Positions 8,022 to 16,407 of a stretch of DNA of 64,000 nt are shown piece after piece (the stretch's first letter is position 1; each line of letters begins with the position of its first letter). The DNA lies in contig NZ_BBQH01000040.1 of assembly GCF_018397995.1 (NCBI RefSeq), positions 1 to 64,000 of the forward strand, written 5' to 3'. This DNA comes from Rhizomonospora bruguierae (GTDB lineage: Bacteria; Actinomycetota; Actinomycetes; Mycobacteriales; Micromonosporaceae). The position numbers and the translations under genes are program-made. Under the pieces are notes generated by a model. The model was not told the DNA's origin, did not search any database, and saw only the letters and a list, made by a program, of their open reading frames with translations.

Positions 8022-9014
8022 GTGGATGTCGCCGTGATCGGTCTCGGGCTCATCGGTGGCTCGCTGGTACGGGCGCTCGCCGCCGCCGGCCACTCCGTGC
8101 TGGGGTACGACGCGGACCCGGCGACCCGCGCCACCGCCCGGACCGCGTCCGCGCAGGCACCCGCCGGCACCCGCTGGCAGATCGCGCCCACCGTCCGGGA
8201 CGCGGCGGCCCGCGCCGAGGTGACCGTGCTCGCGGTGCCGCTGCCCGCCGTCGCCGGGGTCCTCGACGAACTCGACGGCGCCGGGTACGCGGGGCTGGTC
8301 AGCGACGTGACCTCGGTCAAGGGGCCGGTGCGGGGCATGGTGGCGAGCCGGCTGCACCGGCGGCACAGCCGGCTCGCGGGGTACGTGGGCGGGCATCCGA
8401 TGGCGGGCCGGGAGACCTCCGGCTTCGGCGCGGCCGACCCGGAGCTGTTCGCCGGCTGCGCCTGGGTCCTCTGCCTGGAGCCCGGCGAGACGGTGCTGCC
8501 GGACTGGCTGACCATGGCCGCGCTGGTGACCGCGCTCGGTGCCCGCGCGGTGCCGGCGACCGCCGCCGACCACGACCGCGCGGTCGCCGCGGTGAGTCAC
8601 GTCCCGCACCTGCTGGCCAGCGCGCTCGCCCGGGTCAGCGCCGCCGAGCCGCTCGCCGGCACGCTCGCCGCCGGCTCCTACCGGGACGGCACCCGCGTCG
8701 CCGCCAGCCGTGCGGAACTGGTCGCGGCGATGTGCGGCGGCAACGCCCCGGCGGTCCGGCCGGCCCTCGACGAGGTGATCTCGCTGCTCACGGCGGCGCG
8801 CGCCGCGCTGGACGCCGGTGATCCGATCGCCGCCCTGACGCCGTGGCTGGCGCCCGGTAACACCGCCCGGCGCGCCTGGCCGCCCTCGCCCGGCAAGCCG
8901 GTCGACCTGCCGGCGGACCCCGACGCGCTACTCGCCCTCGGTCGCGACGGCGGCTGGGTCACCGCCGTGGCGGCGGACCGGCGCACGGTCACGGCCGTGC
9001 GCCCCGCCCGGTAG
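8022..9014 (+). CDS. tyrA: Prephenate dehydrogenase
   Basis: Oxidatively decarboxylates prephenate to 4-hydroxyphenylpyruvate (or arogenate to tyrosine) using NAD(P) in tyrosine biosynthesis. The 330-residue protein starts VDVAVIGLGLIGGSLVRAL, with the dinucleotide-binding GxGxxG at the extreme N-terminus, which fixes the GTG start at 8022. It has GHPMAGRETSGF and DHDRAVAAVSHVPHLLASAL, two hallmarks of the family, and no ACT domain is obvious. A GACAGT -10-like hexamer is 7 nt upstream, so it is probably leaderless. Confidence 0.93.
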   Translation: MDVAVIGLGLIGGSLVRALAAAGHSVLGYDADPATRATARTASAQAPAGTRWQIAPTVRDAAARAEVTVLAVPLPAVAGVLDELDGAGYAGLVSDVTSVKGPVRGMVASRLHRRHSRLAGYVGGHPMAGRETSGFGAADPELFAGCAWVLCLEPGETVLPDWLTMAALVTALGARAVPATAADHDRAVAAVSHVPHLLASALARVSAAEPLAGTLAAGSYRDGTRVAASRAELVAAMCGGNAPAVRPALDEVISLLTAARAALDAGDPIAALTPWLAPGNTARRAWPPSPGKPVDLPADPDALLALGRDGGWVTAVAADRRTVTAVRPAR

Positions 9015-9019
9015 CGGGA

Positions 9020-9775
9020 TCAGACCCGCTCGCCCCGGTCCAGGCGGACCGTGCGGCGCTCGGTGACGATCACGGTGACCAGGTCCGCCGGGGTGACGTC
9101 GAACGCCGGGTTCACCGCGTCGACCTCGCCGCGCGCCATCAGGAACGGGCCGGCGCCGTCCACGGCCAGCCGGTACGCCACGCCCTGGCGGGCCAGTTCC
9201 CAGGCGGTGAGGCGGGCGCCTTGCAGCAGCGGGCGGGTCTCGCTGGCGATGACGCCGCCGAGCACCCCGCGCCGGTGCAGTTCGGTGACCACCCCGAGCG
9301 CGGTGCCCACGGTCACGGCGGCGAGCGCGCCGGTGTTGCAGTGCGTCAACAGCCGCGGGCGCCGCCCGCACAGCTCGATCAGCAGGTCCGCGCCGCGGGT
9401 GGCCATCGCGTCCGAGGCGGCGATCTCCTCGTCCCGGACGGTCAGCGCCTCGGCGAGCACCGCGTCGGGCCCCTCCGGCAGCCGCGCCGCCGCCCGCCGC
9501 GCGCCGCGGGCCAGGTTCACCGCCGTCGGGCGCGCGTTCTGGATCCGGCGGACCGCGGCGGCCAGCGCCGCCGGGTCGCCCGCGTGCTCGCGGGCCGCCA
9601 GGGCGACGCCCAGCGCCCCCGCCACGCCGAGCGCCGGCGCGCCTCGCACCGCGAGCCGCTGGACCGCCGCGACCAGCTCCTCGACGGTGCCCAGGCGCAG
9701 GGTCACCTCGCGGGCGGGCAACGCGGTCTGGTCGATGATCTCGATGGCGCCGGCCGCCCAGTCAATCGTCCGCAT
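9020..9775 (-). CDS. mtnA: MtnA-like methylthioribose-1-phosphate isomerase with an internal deletion
   Basis: MtnA isomerises 5-methylthioribose-1-phosphate to the ribulose form in methionine salvage. This 251-residue protein has the family start (MRTIDWAAGAIEIIDQTALP), LAVRGAPALGVAGA, the catalytic-Cys motif THCNTGALAAV, ETRPLLQGARLTAWEL and the C-terminal NPAFDVTPADLVT. Between GEVDAV and NPAFDV (junction at 9112/9113) about 80 residues normally present are missing. They include the GADRIAANG motif with the catalytic Asp and the NKVGTY segment. The join is clean and in frame. The protein is likely inactive as an isomerase, or repurposed; an assembly artefact cannot be excluded. Confidence 0.88.
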   Translation of the reverse strand: MRTIDWAAGAIEIIDQTALPAREVTLRLGTVEELVAAVQRLAVRGAPALGVAGALGVALAAREHAGDPAALAAAVRRIQNARPTAVNLARGARRAAARLPEGPDAVLAEALTVRDEEIAASDAMATRGADLLIELCGRRPRLLTHCNTGALAAVTVGTALGVVTELHRRGVLGGVIASETRPLLQGARLTAWELARQGVAYRLAVDGAGPFLMARGEVDAVNPAFDVTPADLVTVIVTERRTVRLDRGERV

Positions 9776-9781
9776 GCGGTC

Positions 9782-9791
9782 AGCCTAGGGT
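9782..9791. promoter_or_regulatory. Overlapping divergent -10 elements
   Basis: The starts of the mtnA-like gene and the PHP gene are only 22 bp apart. TAGGCT on the complement (9782-9787) lies 6 nt before the mtnA ATG. TAGGGT on the plus strand (9786-9791) lies 6 nt before the PHP ATG. The hexamers share two bases, so both genes appear leaderless and polymerase should be able to occupy only one direction at a time. Confidence 0.6.
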
Positions 9792-9797
9792 TGTCGC

Positions 9798-10877
9798 ATG
9801 GCCGGATCTCGGGACCCGATTGAGGATTTGCGCCGCATCGCGTTCCTGCTGGAGCGGGCGAACGAGGCCACGTACCGGGTGCGGGCCTTCCGGTCGGCGG
9901 CCAAGGCGCTGGCCGGCCTGCCCGCGGAGGAGATCGCCGCGCGGGCCGCCGCCGGCACGCTCACCGAGCTGGCCGGGGTCGGCGAGGTCACCGCCCGCTG
10001 CGTCACCGAGTCGCTGACCGGCGAGGAGCCGGTGTACCTGCGCCGGATGGCGTCGGTCGAGGGCGGCGATCCGGGTGCGGCGGCCGATGCCCTGCGCGGG
10101 GCGCTGCGCGGCGACTGCCACAGCCACTCCGACTGGTCCGACGGCGGCTCCCCGATCGAGGAGATGGCGCTCGCGGCGGTGCACCTCGGCCACGAGTACC
10201 TGGTGCTGACCGACCACTCGCCGCGGCTGACCGTGGCCCGCGGTCTCACCCCGGCCCGCCTGCGCCGGCAGCTCGACCGGGTGGCCGAGATCAACGAGCA
10301 GCTTCCGGCCGGCTTCCGCATCCTCACCGGCATCGAGGTCGACATCCTCGCCGACGGCTCGCTGGACCAGGAGGACGACCTGCTCGCCCGGCTGGACGTG
10401 GTGGTCGGCTCGGTGCACAGCGGGCTGCGTGACGACGAGGCCCGGATGACCCGGCGCATGCTGCGGGCCGTCGAGAACCCGCACCTGGACATCCTCGGTC
10501 ACTGCACCGGTCGGCGGGTCTCCGCGACCGGGGTGGGTCTGAAGGGCGCGGGCGACGCCTCGCACTCGCGCACCAGGACCCGCCCGCCGAGCGCCTTCGA
10601 CGCCAGGCGCGTCTTCGCCGCGTGCGCCGAGTACGGCAAGGCGGTCGAGATCAACTGCCGGCCGGACCGGCTGGACCCGCCGAAGCGGCTGCTCCGGCTG
10701 GCGGTCGAGGCGGGCTGCCCGTTCGCGATCGACACCGACGCGCACGCGCCCGGCCAGCTCGACTGGCTGATGTTCGGCTGCGAGCGGGCCGCGCTGTGCG
10801 GCGTACCGGCCGAGCGGGTCGTCAACACCTGGGACGCCGGCACGCTCACCGCCTGGGCCGCCGCCCACGCCGCCTGA
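9798..10877 (+). CDS. PHP domain phosphoesterase with N-terminal helix-hairpin-helix (PolX-like, lacking polymerase)
   Basis: 359 residues. The N-terminal 90 resemble the 8-kDa/HhH region of family X polymerases (LRRIAFLLERANEATYRVRAFRSAAKAL; LAGVGEVTARCV). The rest is a PHP metal-dependent phosphoesterase domain: GDCHSHSDWSDG, LTDHSPR, GIEVDI, VVGSVHSG, LDILGHCTG, EINCRPDR and DTDAHAP supply the trinuclear metal ligands. There is no polymerase palm. An extra segment of about 20 residues (ATGVGLKGAGDASHSRTRT) sits between the GHCTGR motif and the next helix. It is probably a DNA-repair-type 3'-phosphoesterase or exonuclease, or another phosphatase. Confidence 0.85.
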   Translation: MAGSRDPIEDLRRIAFLLERANEATYRVRAFRSAAKALAGLPAEEIAARAAAGTLTELAGVGEVTARCVTESLTGEEPVYLRRMASVEGGDPGAAADALRGALRGDCHSHSDWSDGGSPIEEMALAAVHLGHEYLVLTDHSPRLTVARGLTPARLRRQLDRVAEINEQLPAGFRILTGIEVDILADGSLDQEDDLLARLDVVVGSVHSGLRDDEARMTRRMLRAVENPHLDILGHCTGRRVSATGVGLKGAGDASHSRTRTRPPSAFDARRVFAACAEYGKAVEINCRPDRLDPPKRLLRLAVEAGCPFAIDTDAHAPGQLDWLMFGCERAALCGVPAERVVNTWDAGTLTAWAAAHAA

Positions 10878-11011
10878 GCGGGACGCCACGGTGGTTGGCG
10901 CCCATTTCCCAAGGGCATGGTCGGCCGCGCCGGACCCGGACGACCGGCGCGTTGCCGGATCGCCGGCGCGGCCTCGCCGCGACTCGACCGACCCTTCCGC
11001 GCCGGCGCTTT

Positions 11012-12079
11012 CTAGACGCTGGGGCTGGCCTCCGGCACGGGCGGCGGCGCCACGGCTGGACCGGGTTCGGGGGCCAGCGGGCGCGGCCGCCGGCGCCGCA
11101 GCACACCCTGCGAGACGGCCACCCCGACCAGAATCAGCACCGCTCCGGCCGGCTGGTACCAGACCACGTGCTCGTGCAGCGCCAGCACGCCGATGACGCT
11201 GGCGACCACCGGCATCAGGTAGGTGACCGAGGCGGAGGTGCTGGCGCCGGCGATCCGGATGATCCGGAAGTTCAGCACGAACGCCACCCCGGTACCGAGC
11301 GAGCCGAGGGCGAGCACCGCCGCGACCACGTCGCCGGAGAGGGTGGTCGGCGCGGGCGGCGCGCCGGCGGCCAGCGGGGTGACCACCGCGAGCAGCGCCG
11401 TGCCGACGATCAGTTGGGCGGCCGAGATGGCCAGCCCGGACTCGGGGCGGCCGGCGACGAACCGCTTCTGGTACGGGATGGCCACTCCGTAGCAGGCGGC
11501 GGCGCCGAGGCACATGAGCTGGCCGGTGAGCTGGGCACCGCCGACGCCGTGCCAGACGCCGAGGACGACCAGGACGCCGAGGAAGCCCAGCGCGACGCCG
11601 GCGACACGGCGGGCGGTGATCCGCTCGGTCCGGAAGGCGAGGACGGCCAGCGGCAGCGCGACCAGTGGGGTGGTGGCGTTCCAGATGCCGGCCAGCACCG
11701 AGGAGACCCGCTGCTCGCCGAAGCCGAACAGGCTGAACGGCAGGGCGACGCCGACCGTCGCGGTGACCAGCATGTGCACCCACAGCCGCCGGTCCCGCGG
11801 CAGCGGGGTGCGGGTGATCGCCAGGATCGCCAGCAGCGTCAGCGCGCCGGCCGCGACCCGGCCCAGCGTCACGTACAGCGGGTGCAGTTCGCGGACGCCG
11901 ACCTTGATGAGCAGGAAGCTGGATCCCCAGATCAGGGCCAGGGCGGCGAACGGCGGGAGCCAGCCGGCGAGGGACCCTCGCGGGTCAGGGGCAGGGCCGG
12001 TTTTCACTCCTGACACCTTGCCGTCCCGGTACGACATTTGTCGCGCCGATTCCGGACGCCGCACTGTGTGCCGCGTCAC
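11012..12079 (-). CDS. EamA/DMT superfamily transporter
   Basis: A ten-helix drug/metabolite exporter-type protein with two EamA repeats: LIWGSSFLLIKVGVREL begins the first, and CYGVAIPYQKR lies at the start of the second. The C-terminal cytosolic tail is Pro-rich and basic. The N-terminus is uncertain: the reading frame allows MTRHTVRR at 12079 or MSYRDGKVSG at 12037, and neither has a good RBS. The substrate is unknown; relatives export amino acids or metabolites. Monocistronic and divergent from the DUF885 gene. Confidence 0.85.
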   Translation of the reverse strand: MTRHTVRRPESARQMSYRDGKVSGVKTGPAPDPRGSLAGWLPPFAALALIWGSSFLLIKVGVRELHPLYVTLGRVAAGALTLLAILAITRTPLPRDRRLWVHMLVTATVGVALPFSLFGFGEQRVSSVLAGIWNATTPLVALPLAVLAFRTERITARRVAGVALGFLGVLVVLGVWHGVGGAQLTGQLMCLGAAACYGVAIPYQKRFVAGRPESGLAISAAQLIVGTALLAVVTPLAAGAPPAPTTLSGDVVAAVLALGSLGTGVAFVLNFRIIRIAGASTSASVTYLMPVVASVIGVLALHEHVVWYQPAGAVLILVGVAVSQGVLRRRRPRPLAPEPGPAVAPPPVPEASPSV

Positions 12080-12139
12080 CGGCCGAAGTGGTCCGGTATT
12101 CGATGTTGACCCGGCCCGGCGGTGCCGTAGGGTCGGCCC

Positions 12140-13807
12140 GTGGGACGGATCGATGACCTCGCCAACCGTTATGTGACCGACTGGGCGCCGCTGAATCCGA
12201 TCGGCGCCACCTTCGTCGGCATCGCCGGGTACGACGACCGGCTGGACGACCTGTCGCCCGAGGGGTACGCGGCCCAGGCCGACCTGGACCGGCGCGCCCT
12301 GGCCGAACTGGATGTGGTGGACCCGCGGACCGAGCGGGAGCGGGTGGCCCAGGAGGCCATGCGGGAACGGCTGGGCCTCAGCCTGGCGCTGTACGAGTCC
12401 GGCGAGGCGACCGCGGAACTGAGCGTGGCCACCAGCGGGCTACACTCGGTGCGCGGCGCCTTCGACCTGATGCCGACCGAGGGTGAGGAGGCGGTGGCGA
12501 ACATCGCCGCCCGGCTCGCCGAGGTGCCGCGGGCGCTGGAGCAGTACCGGCGCACGCTGCTGGAGTCGGCGGACGCCGGGCACGTGAGCGCCCGCGCGCA
12601 GATCCTCGAGGTGGCCAAGCAGTGCGTCACCTGGACCGATCCGGCCGGCGACGACTTCTTCCCGGGGCTGGCGCGGCGGCTGTCCGCCGAGGGCGCCCTG
12701 CGCGCCGATCTCGATCGCAACGCCGAGGCGGCGAACCGGGCCACAGTGCGGTTCGGCGAGTTCCTGCGCGACGAACTGGCGCGACGCGGGCGCGAGAAGC
12801 AGGCGTGCGGCCGGGAGCGGTACGAGTTGGCCTCGCAGTACTTTCTGGGCGCCCGGGTGGACCTGGACGAGACGTACGCCTGGGGCTTCGCCGAACTGGC
12901 CCGCATCGAGGGCGAGATGCGCACCGTGGCCGACAAGATCGTCCCGGGCGGCACGGTGGACGACGCGGTGGCGGCGCTGGACGCCGACCCCGGCCGGACG
13001 ATCGCCGGCAAGGAGGCGTTCCGGGACTGGATGCAGCAACTGGCCGACCGGGCCATCGCCGACCTGCACGGCACCCACTTCGACATCCCGGAGCAGGTTC
13101 GCCGGATCGACTGCCGGATCGCGCCGACCAGCGACGGCGCCATCTACTACACCGGCCCCAGCGAGGACTTCTCCCGCCCCGGCAGCATGTGGTGGGCGGT
13201 GCCGCAGGGCATCGGTGAGTTCTCCACCTGGCGCGAGGTCAGCACCGTGTACCACGAGGGCGCGCCGGGGCACCACCTCCAGGTGGCGCAGACGGCGGTC
13301 CGCGCCGACCTGCTGAACCGCTGGCAGCGGCTGCTGTTGTGGGTCTCCGGGCACGGCGAGGGCTGGGCGCTGTACGCCGAGCGGCTGATGGATGAGTTGG
13401 GCTACCTCCAGGACCCGGGCGACAAGCTCGGCATGCTGGACCTCCAGGGCTTCCGGGCGGCCCGGGTGATCGTGGACATCGGCATGCACCTGGAACTGGA
13501 GATCCCCCGGGACAACCCGTTCGGCTTCCACCCCGGCGAGCGCTGGACGCCGGAACTGGGCTGGGAGTTCATGCGCGGGCACTGCCGCCTGCCGGATGAG
13601 AACCTGCGGTACGAGCTGAACCGGTACCTGGGCTGGCCGGGGCAGGCGCCCTCGTACAAGGTCGGCGAGCGTATCTGGCTGAAGGCGCGGGAGGACGCCC
13701 AGCTGCGCAAGGGAGCGGCGTTCGACCTCAGGACCTTCCACGCCGACGCGCTGAACCTCGGCTCGATCGGGCTGGACCCGCTGGTGAAGGCGCTGGAGCG
13801 GCTGTAG
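12140..13807 (+). CDS. DUF885 family protein (putative metallopeptidase-like)
   Basis: A 555-residue cytosolic protein of the large DUF885 family, which is widespread in actinobacteria and proteobacteria and has been proposed to be metallopeptidase-like. The diagnostic VYHEGAPGHHLQVAQ (HExxxxH-like metal site) and GHGEGWALYAERLMDELG motifs are present, and the length is normal for the family. A TAGGGT -10 hexamer ends 6 nt before the GTG start, and there is no RBS, so it is probably leaderless. The substrate is unknown. Confidence 0.88.
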   Translation: MGRIDDLANRYVTDWAPLNPIGATFVGIAGYDDRLDDLSPEGYAAQADLDRRALAELDVVDPRTERERVAQEAMRERLGLSLALYESGEATAELSVATSGLHSVRGAFDLMPTEGEEAVANIAARLAEVPRALEQYRRTLLESADAGHVSARAQILEVAKQCVTWTDPAGDDFFPGLARRLSAEGALRADLDRNAEAANRATVRFGEFLRDELARRGREKQACGRERYELASQYFLGARVDLDETYAWGFAELARIEGEMRTVADKIVPGGTVDDAVAALDADPGRTIAGKEAFRDWMQQLADRAIADLHGTHFDIPEQVRRIDCRIAPTSDGAIYYTGPSEDFSRPGSMWWAVPQGIGEFSTWREVSTVYHEGAPGHHLQVAQTAVRADLLNRWQRLLLWVSGHGEGWALYAERLMDELGYLQDPGDKLGMLDLQGFRAARVIVDIGMHLELEIPRDNPFGFHPGERWTPELGWEFMRGHCRLPDENLRYELNRYLGWPGQAPSYKVGERIWLKAREDAQLRKGAAFDLRTFHADALNLGSIGLDPLVKALERL

Positions 13808-13858
13808 CGGCGGCGCCGGTGGGGATGCCGGGCGGGCCCGCACGGCTTTCCCACCGGC

Positions 13859-15379
13859 TCAGGAGCGCGCCGTGACCTTCAGGCCCCTGGCGACCAGTTG
13901 GTACGTGTCCACGAACACCAGGCCGATCTCCGGCTTGGTGAAGGTCGCGAACGGCAGCGCGTTCATGACCGGAATGAGGATCTCCGGCGGTGGCGAGTCC
14001 ACGCTGAAGGTCATCGGCGCGACCCCGATCAGGTCGCCGGAGAACTGGGTGCAGTAGAAGTACAGCGGGTCGCCGCCCTTTTCGGCCTCGACGGTGAGCC
14101 GGCTGCTGGTCAGGTCCGCGAGCTTGCCGCCGGGTCCGGTGGTGACCAGCTTGAAGTCGTCCGTGACCGACCGCCGCATGTGGAACTGAAGCACCCGGAT
14201 CGTGCCGTTGTCGCGGGTGGGCAGGTCGGCCAGCCCGTCGTAGCGCAACTCGTCCATGCGGATCTTGGATCCGGTCAGCTTCGACGGGTGCGCCTGCACG
14301 GTCGGCTGCCCGGGCCGCGGTGGGAGGACGGTCTTCGGGGTGGCCTTGCCCCCGGGGGCCGCCTTGCCGCCCGGCGCGGTGGTGCCCGAGCAGCCGCCGA
14401 TGGTCGGCCGCCCGGTCGGTACCGGGGCCGGCGGGGTGGTGGGCTGCCCGGTGGCGGTGGGCGCCGGCGTCGGCGCGGTGGTGGGTGCGGGTTCGTCCGC
14501 CGGCTCGTCGCCGCCGAGCAGCTTGCCGAGGCCGTCCGCGACGCCGCCGATGATGCCGGCGCCATCGCCGCCGCCGGACGGCGCGGGGCTCGTGGTGGGA
14601 CCGGCCGTCGGCCCGGCCGCCCCCTTCGGCGCGGTGGCCGTCTTCGCCGGTGCCGGTTTGGCGGTCACGCACGGTGCCGGCGGTGCCGCGGGAGTGGCCT
14701 CGGCGGGCGCGGGCGCCCGGAAGACCGCCACCGTGCCGGCGGCCAGCGCCAGCGCCAGCAGCAGGACGGCGTAGGTGCCGCCGGTGCCGGGGGCGCCGCC
14801 CCGCGGCGGCAGCCGGCCGTCGTTGAGCCCGTCGGTGGTGGAGGGTTGCTCCCGGGTCGGTGCCTCGTCCTCCGGGTACCGGTGCCGCGGGATGGGGTAG
14901 CCGTCCCCGAACACCGCGTCGTACACCTGGTTGGGGCCCTCGTCCTCGGCCGGCTCGTCGCCCGGCCCGTCCGACGGGTCCGGCTCGGTGGCCGGTGCCT
15001 CCCCGGTGGCGGCCGGTTGGGGGCGTGGTTGCCAACCGAACGCGAGCGCGGAGCCGACGATGCCCAACAGCATGCCGAGGAGGAAGCCGCCGATGTTGAG
15101 CCCGATCAGCGAGTACACCGACGTGACCGAGCCGACGATCGCGTAGAACAGGCGCTGCTGCGGGGTGAACCAGATCAGCAGGCCGCAGAGCACCTCGATC
15201 AGCGGCAGCAGGTAGGACAGGTACCCCTCGGGGCCCATGTGGATCTGGATGCTGCCCAGGTCCAGGTTCGCGCTCAGGAACAGCTCGCCCCCGGCCAGCA
15301 GCAGGAGCAGACCGCCCCAGAACGGGCGGGCCCGCCGCCAGCGCCGGAACGCCGCCCGGTAGCGGCTCACCGCCGTCAC
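13859..15379 (-). CDS. DUF6114 domain membrane protein with long extracytoplasmic Pro/Thr linker
   Basis: A 506-residue protein. The N-terminal 125 residues match DUF6114: RRARPFWGGLLLLLAGGELFL followed by three further helices ending in IVGSALAFGW. A long acidic/Pro linker, a single hydrophobic helix (about 205-220, YAVLLLALALAAGTVAVF), a very Pro/Ala/Thr/Gly-rich stretch and a folded C-terminal domain of about 150 residues (LTGSKIRMDELRYDGLADLPT to the end) follow. The partner gene upstream encodes DUF6230. This pairing is conserved in actinobacteria but its function is unknown. The extended C-terminal region is unusual compared with short DUF6114 proteins. Confidence 0.85.
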   Translation of the reverse strand: MTAVSRYRAAFRRWRRARPFWGGLLLLLAGGELFLSANLDLGSIQIHMGPEGYLSYLLPLIEVLCGLLIWFTPQQRLFYAIVGSVTSVYSLIGLNIGGFLLGMLLGIVGSALAFGWQPRPQPAATGEAPATEPDPSDGPGDEPAEDEGPNQVYDAVFGDGYPIPRHRYPEDEAPTREQPSTTDGLNDGRLPPRGGAPGTGGTYAVLLLALALAAGTVAVFRAPAPAEATPAAPPAPCVTAKPAPAKTATAPKGAAGPTAGPTTSPAPSGGGDGAGIIGGVADGLGKLLGGDEPADEPAPTTAPTPAPTATGQPTTPPAPVPTGRPTIGGCSGTTAPGGKAAPGGKATPKTVLPPRPGQPTVQAHPSKLTGSKIRMDELRYDGLADLPTRDNGTIRVLQFHMRRSVTDDFKLVTTGPGGKLADLTSSRLTVEAEKGGDPLYFYCTQFSGDLIGVAPMTFSVDSPPPEILIPVMNALPFATFTKPEIGLVFVDTYQLVARGLKVTARS

Positions 15380-15418
15380 TCGACCTCTCCTCGGCTCTCG
15401 TTGGCGTCAGCGATACCA

Positions 15419-15446
15419 AGCCCGCGGGGTCACCGCCCCGCGGGCT
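15419..15446 (-). terminator. Intercistronic hairpin between DUF6230 and DUF6114 genes
   Basis: A perfect 11-bp stem (AGCCCGCGGGG at 15419-15429, CCCCGCGGGCT at 15436-15446) with a 6-nt loop lies immediately after the DUF6230 stop codon. It could partially terminate or stabilise the upstream message so that the secreted DUF6230 product exceeds its membrane partner. Confidence 0.65.
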
Positions 15447-15458
15447 CCGGGCATTACC

Positions 15459-16079
15459 TCAGAAGCATTCCTTCGCGTCGCCGCCGACCAGGACCTTCAT
15501 GGTCAGGCCCTTGAGCGCGAACGTGCCGGCGTGGGTCGAGTAGGCAATCTGCTTAAGACCGTCGATGTCTACCCCCTCCGCGGCCTGGCCGAAGCTGCCG
15601 TCCGCCTTGCCGGTCGCCAACTCGCCGCCGTCCCGGCCAATGTCGATGTTGGTGAAGGTGGCGTCGCCGCTCAGTTCCGTCATGCCGATCTGGAGGTTCT
15701 TGGCGGTCACGTGGTCGGCCTTCTTCGGGCCCTTGCCGGCCTCGATGCGCAGCACGATCTTCACGCCGAACGGGTTCTTCACGTCGACCGTCTGGCACAG
15801 GTTGGTCAACTCGGCCTGGCTGATCTCCGACACGGCGACCGGGATCGCCTGGCCGCCGGCGGTCACGTCGGCGCCGCCGTACTGCTTGAAGCCGGTGCCG
15901 TTGAGGTTGTCGGCGGAGACCTTGAACGACTGGCCCGAGACGGAGAACGAGGCGGCGATCGCACCGTTGGCCATGCCCACGACGATCGCGCCGGCCGCGA
16001 CCGCGGAGGGGATCATGAGCGCGGCGAACCGCCGCCACCGGGTGCTTCCCTGCACCGGCGTGCTGTGGCTGTCCTGCAC
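15459..16079 (-). CDS. DUF6230 family secreted protein
   Basis: A 206-residue protein with an N-terminal membrane/signal segment (RRFAALMIPSAVAAGAIVVGMANGAIA, cleavage after AIAA likely). A single beta-rich domain follows: SFSVSGQSFKVSADNLNGTGF, GDATFTNIDIGRDG, then LKQIAYSTHAGTFALKGL and a terminal AKECF. These motifs match the DUF6230 family of Streptomyces and relatives, some members of which were once labelled cholesterol esterase without proof. The ATG follows GGAGGAACC, a good RBS. It is first in a two-gene unit with the DUF6114 protein. Confidence 0.9.
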   Translation of the reverse strand: MQDSHSTPVQGSTRWRRFAALMIPSAVAAGAIVVGMANGAIAASFSVSGQSFKVSADNLNGTGFKQYGGADVTAGGQAIPVAVSEISQAELTNLCQTVDVKNPFGVKIVLRIEAGKGPKKADHVTAKNLQIGMTELSGDATFTNIDIGRDGGELATGKADGSFGQAAEGVDIDGLKQIAYSTHAGTFALKGLTMKVLVGGDAKECF

Positions 16080-16407
16080 GGTTCCTCCTGGGAGGTTGCC
16101 GCCCGGGCACTGCGGGCGGTCAGCGGGGGTGCGGGCGGCTTTCGCGGCGCCGCGCCAGACACGGGCGGGGCGCCGGCCCAGATGCTCCCGCTAAGCGACG
16201 TGCGTCACAAGACCCGAGCTACTGGCTAGTAACCCGCACCCCCGCGGGTCGCCACCAACCGTCACGGTCCGTCACCACGCCACCCGCCGGGATAGCCCGC
16301 CAATTCGGACGTATCCGCTGTGGATGGCGCCGCGGGAAACACCAGGGGTGACCCGCTCAACGACAAGTTACAGTTCGGTAACAACACACGGTGCCGTACC
16401 GACGGGC
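16080..16407. other. Intergenic leader of the DUF6230 operon
   Basis: This stretch holds the RBS and presumably the promoter of the DUF6230 gene and has no coding signal. A TACTGGCTAGTA inverted repeat at 16220-16231 (4-bp arms, 4-bp spacer) is operator-like. The pirin stop codon lies at its right edge. No terminator hairpin was recognised. Confidence 0.5.

Noticed and set aside
14256-14774. Repeats in the DUF6114 linker as a DNA repeat array
   Set aside because: The periodicity comes from Pro/Ala/Thr/Gly codons and is not a regular nucleotide repeat with spacers; no CRISPR features.
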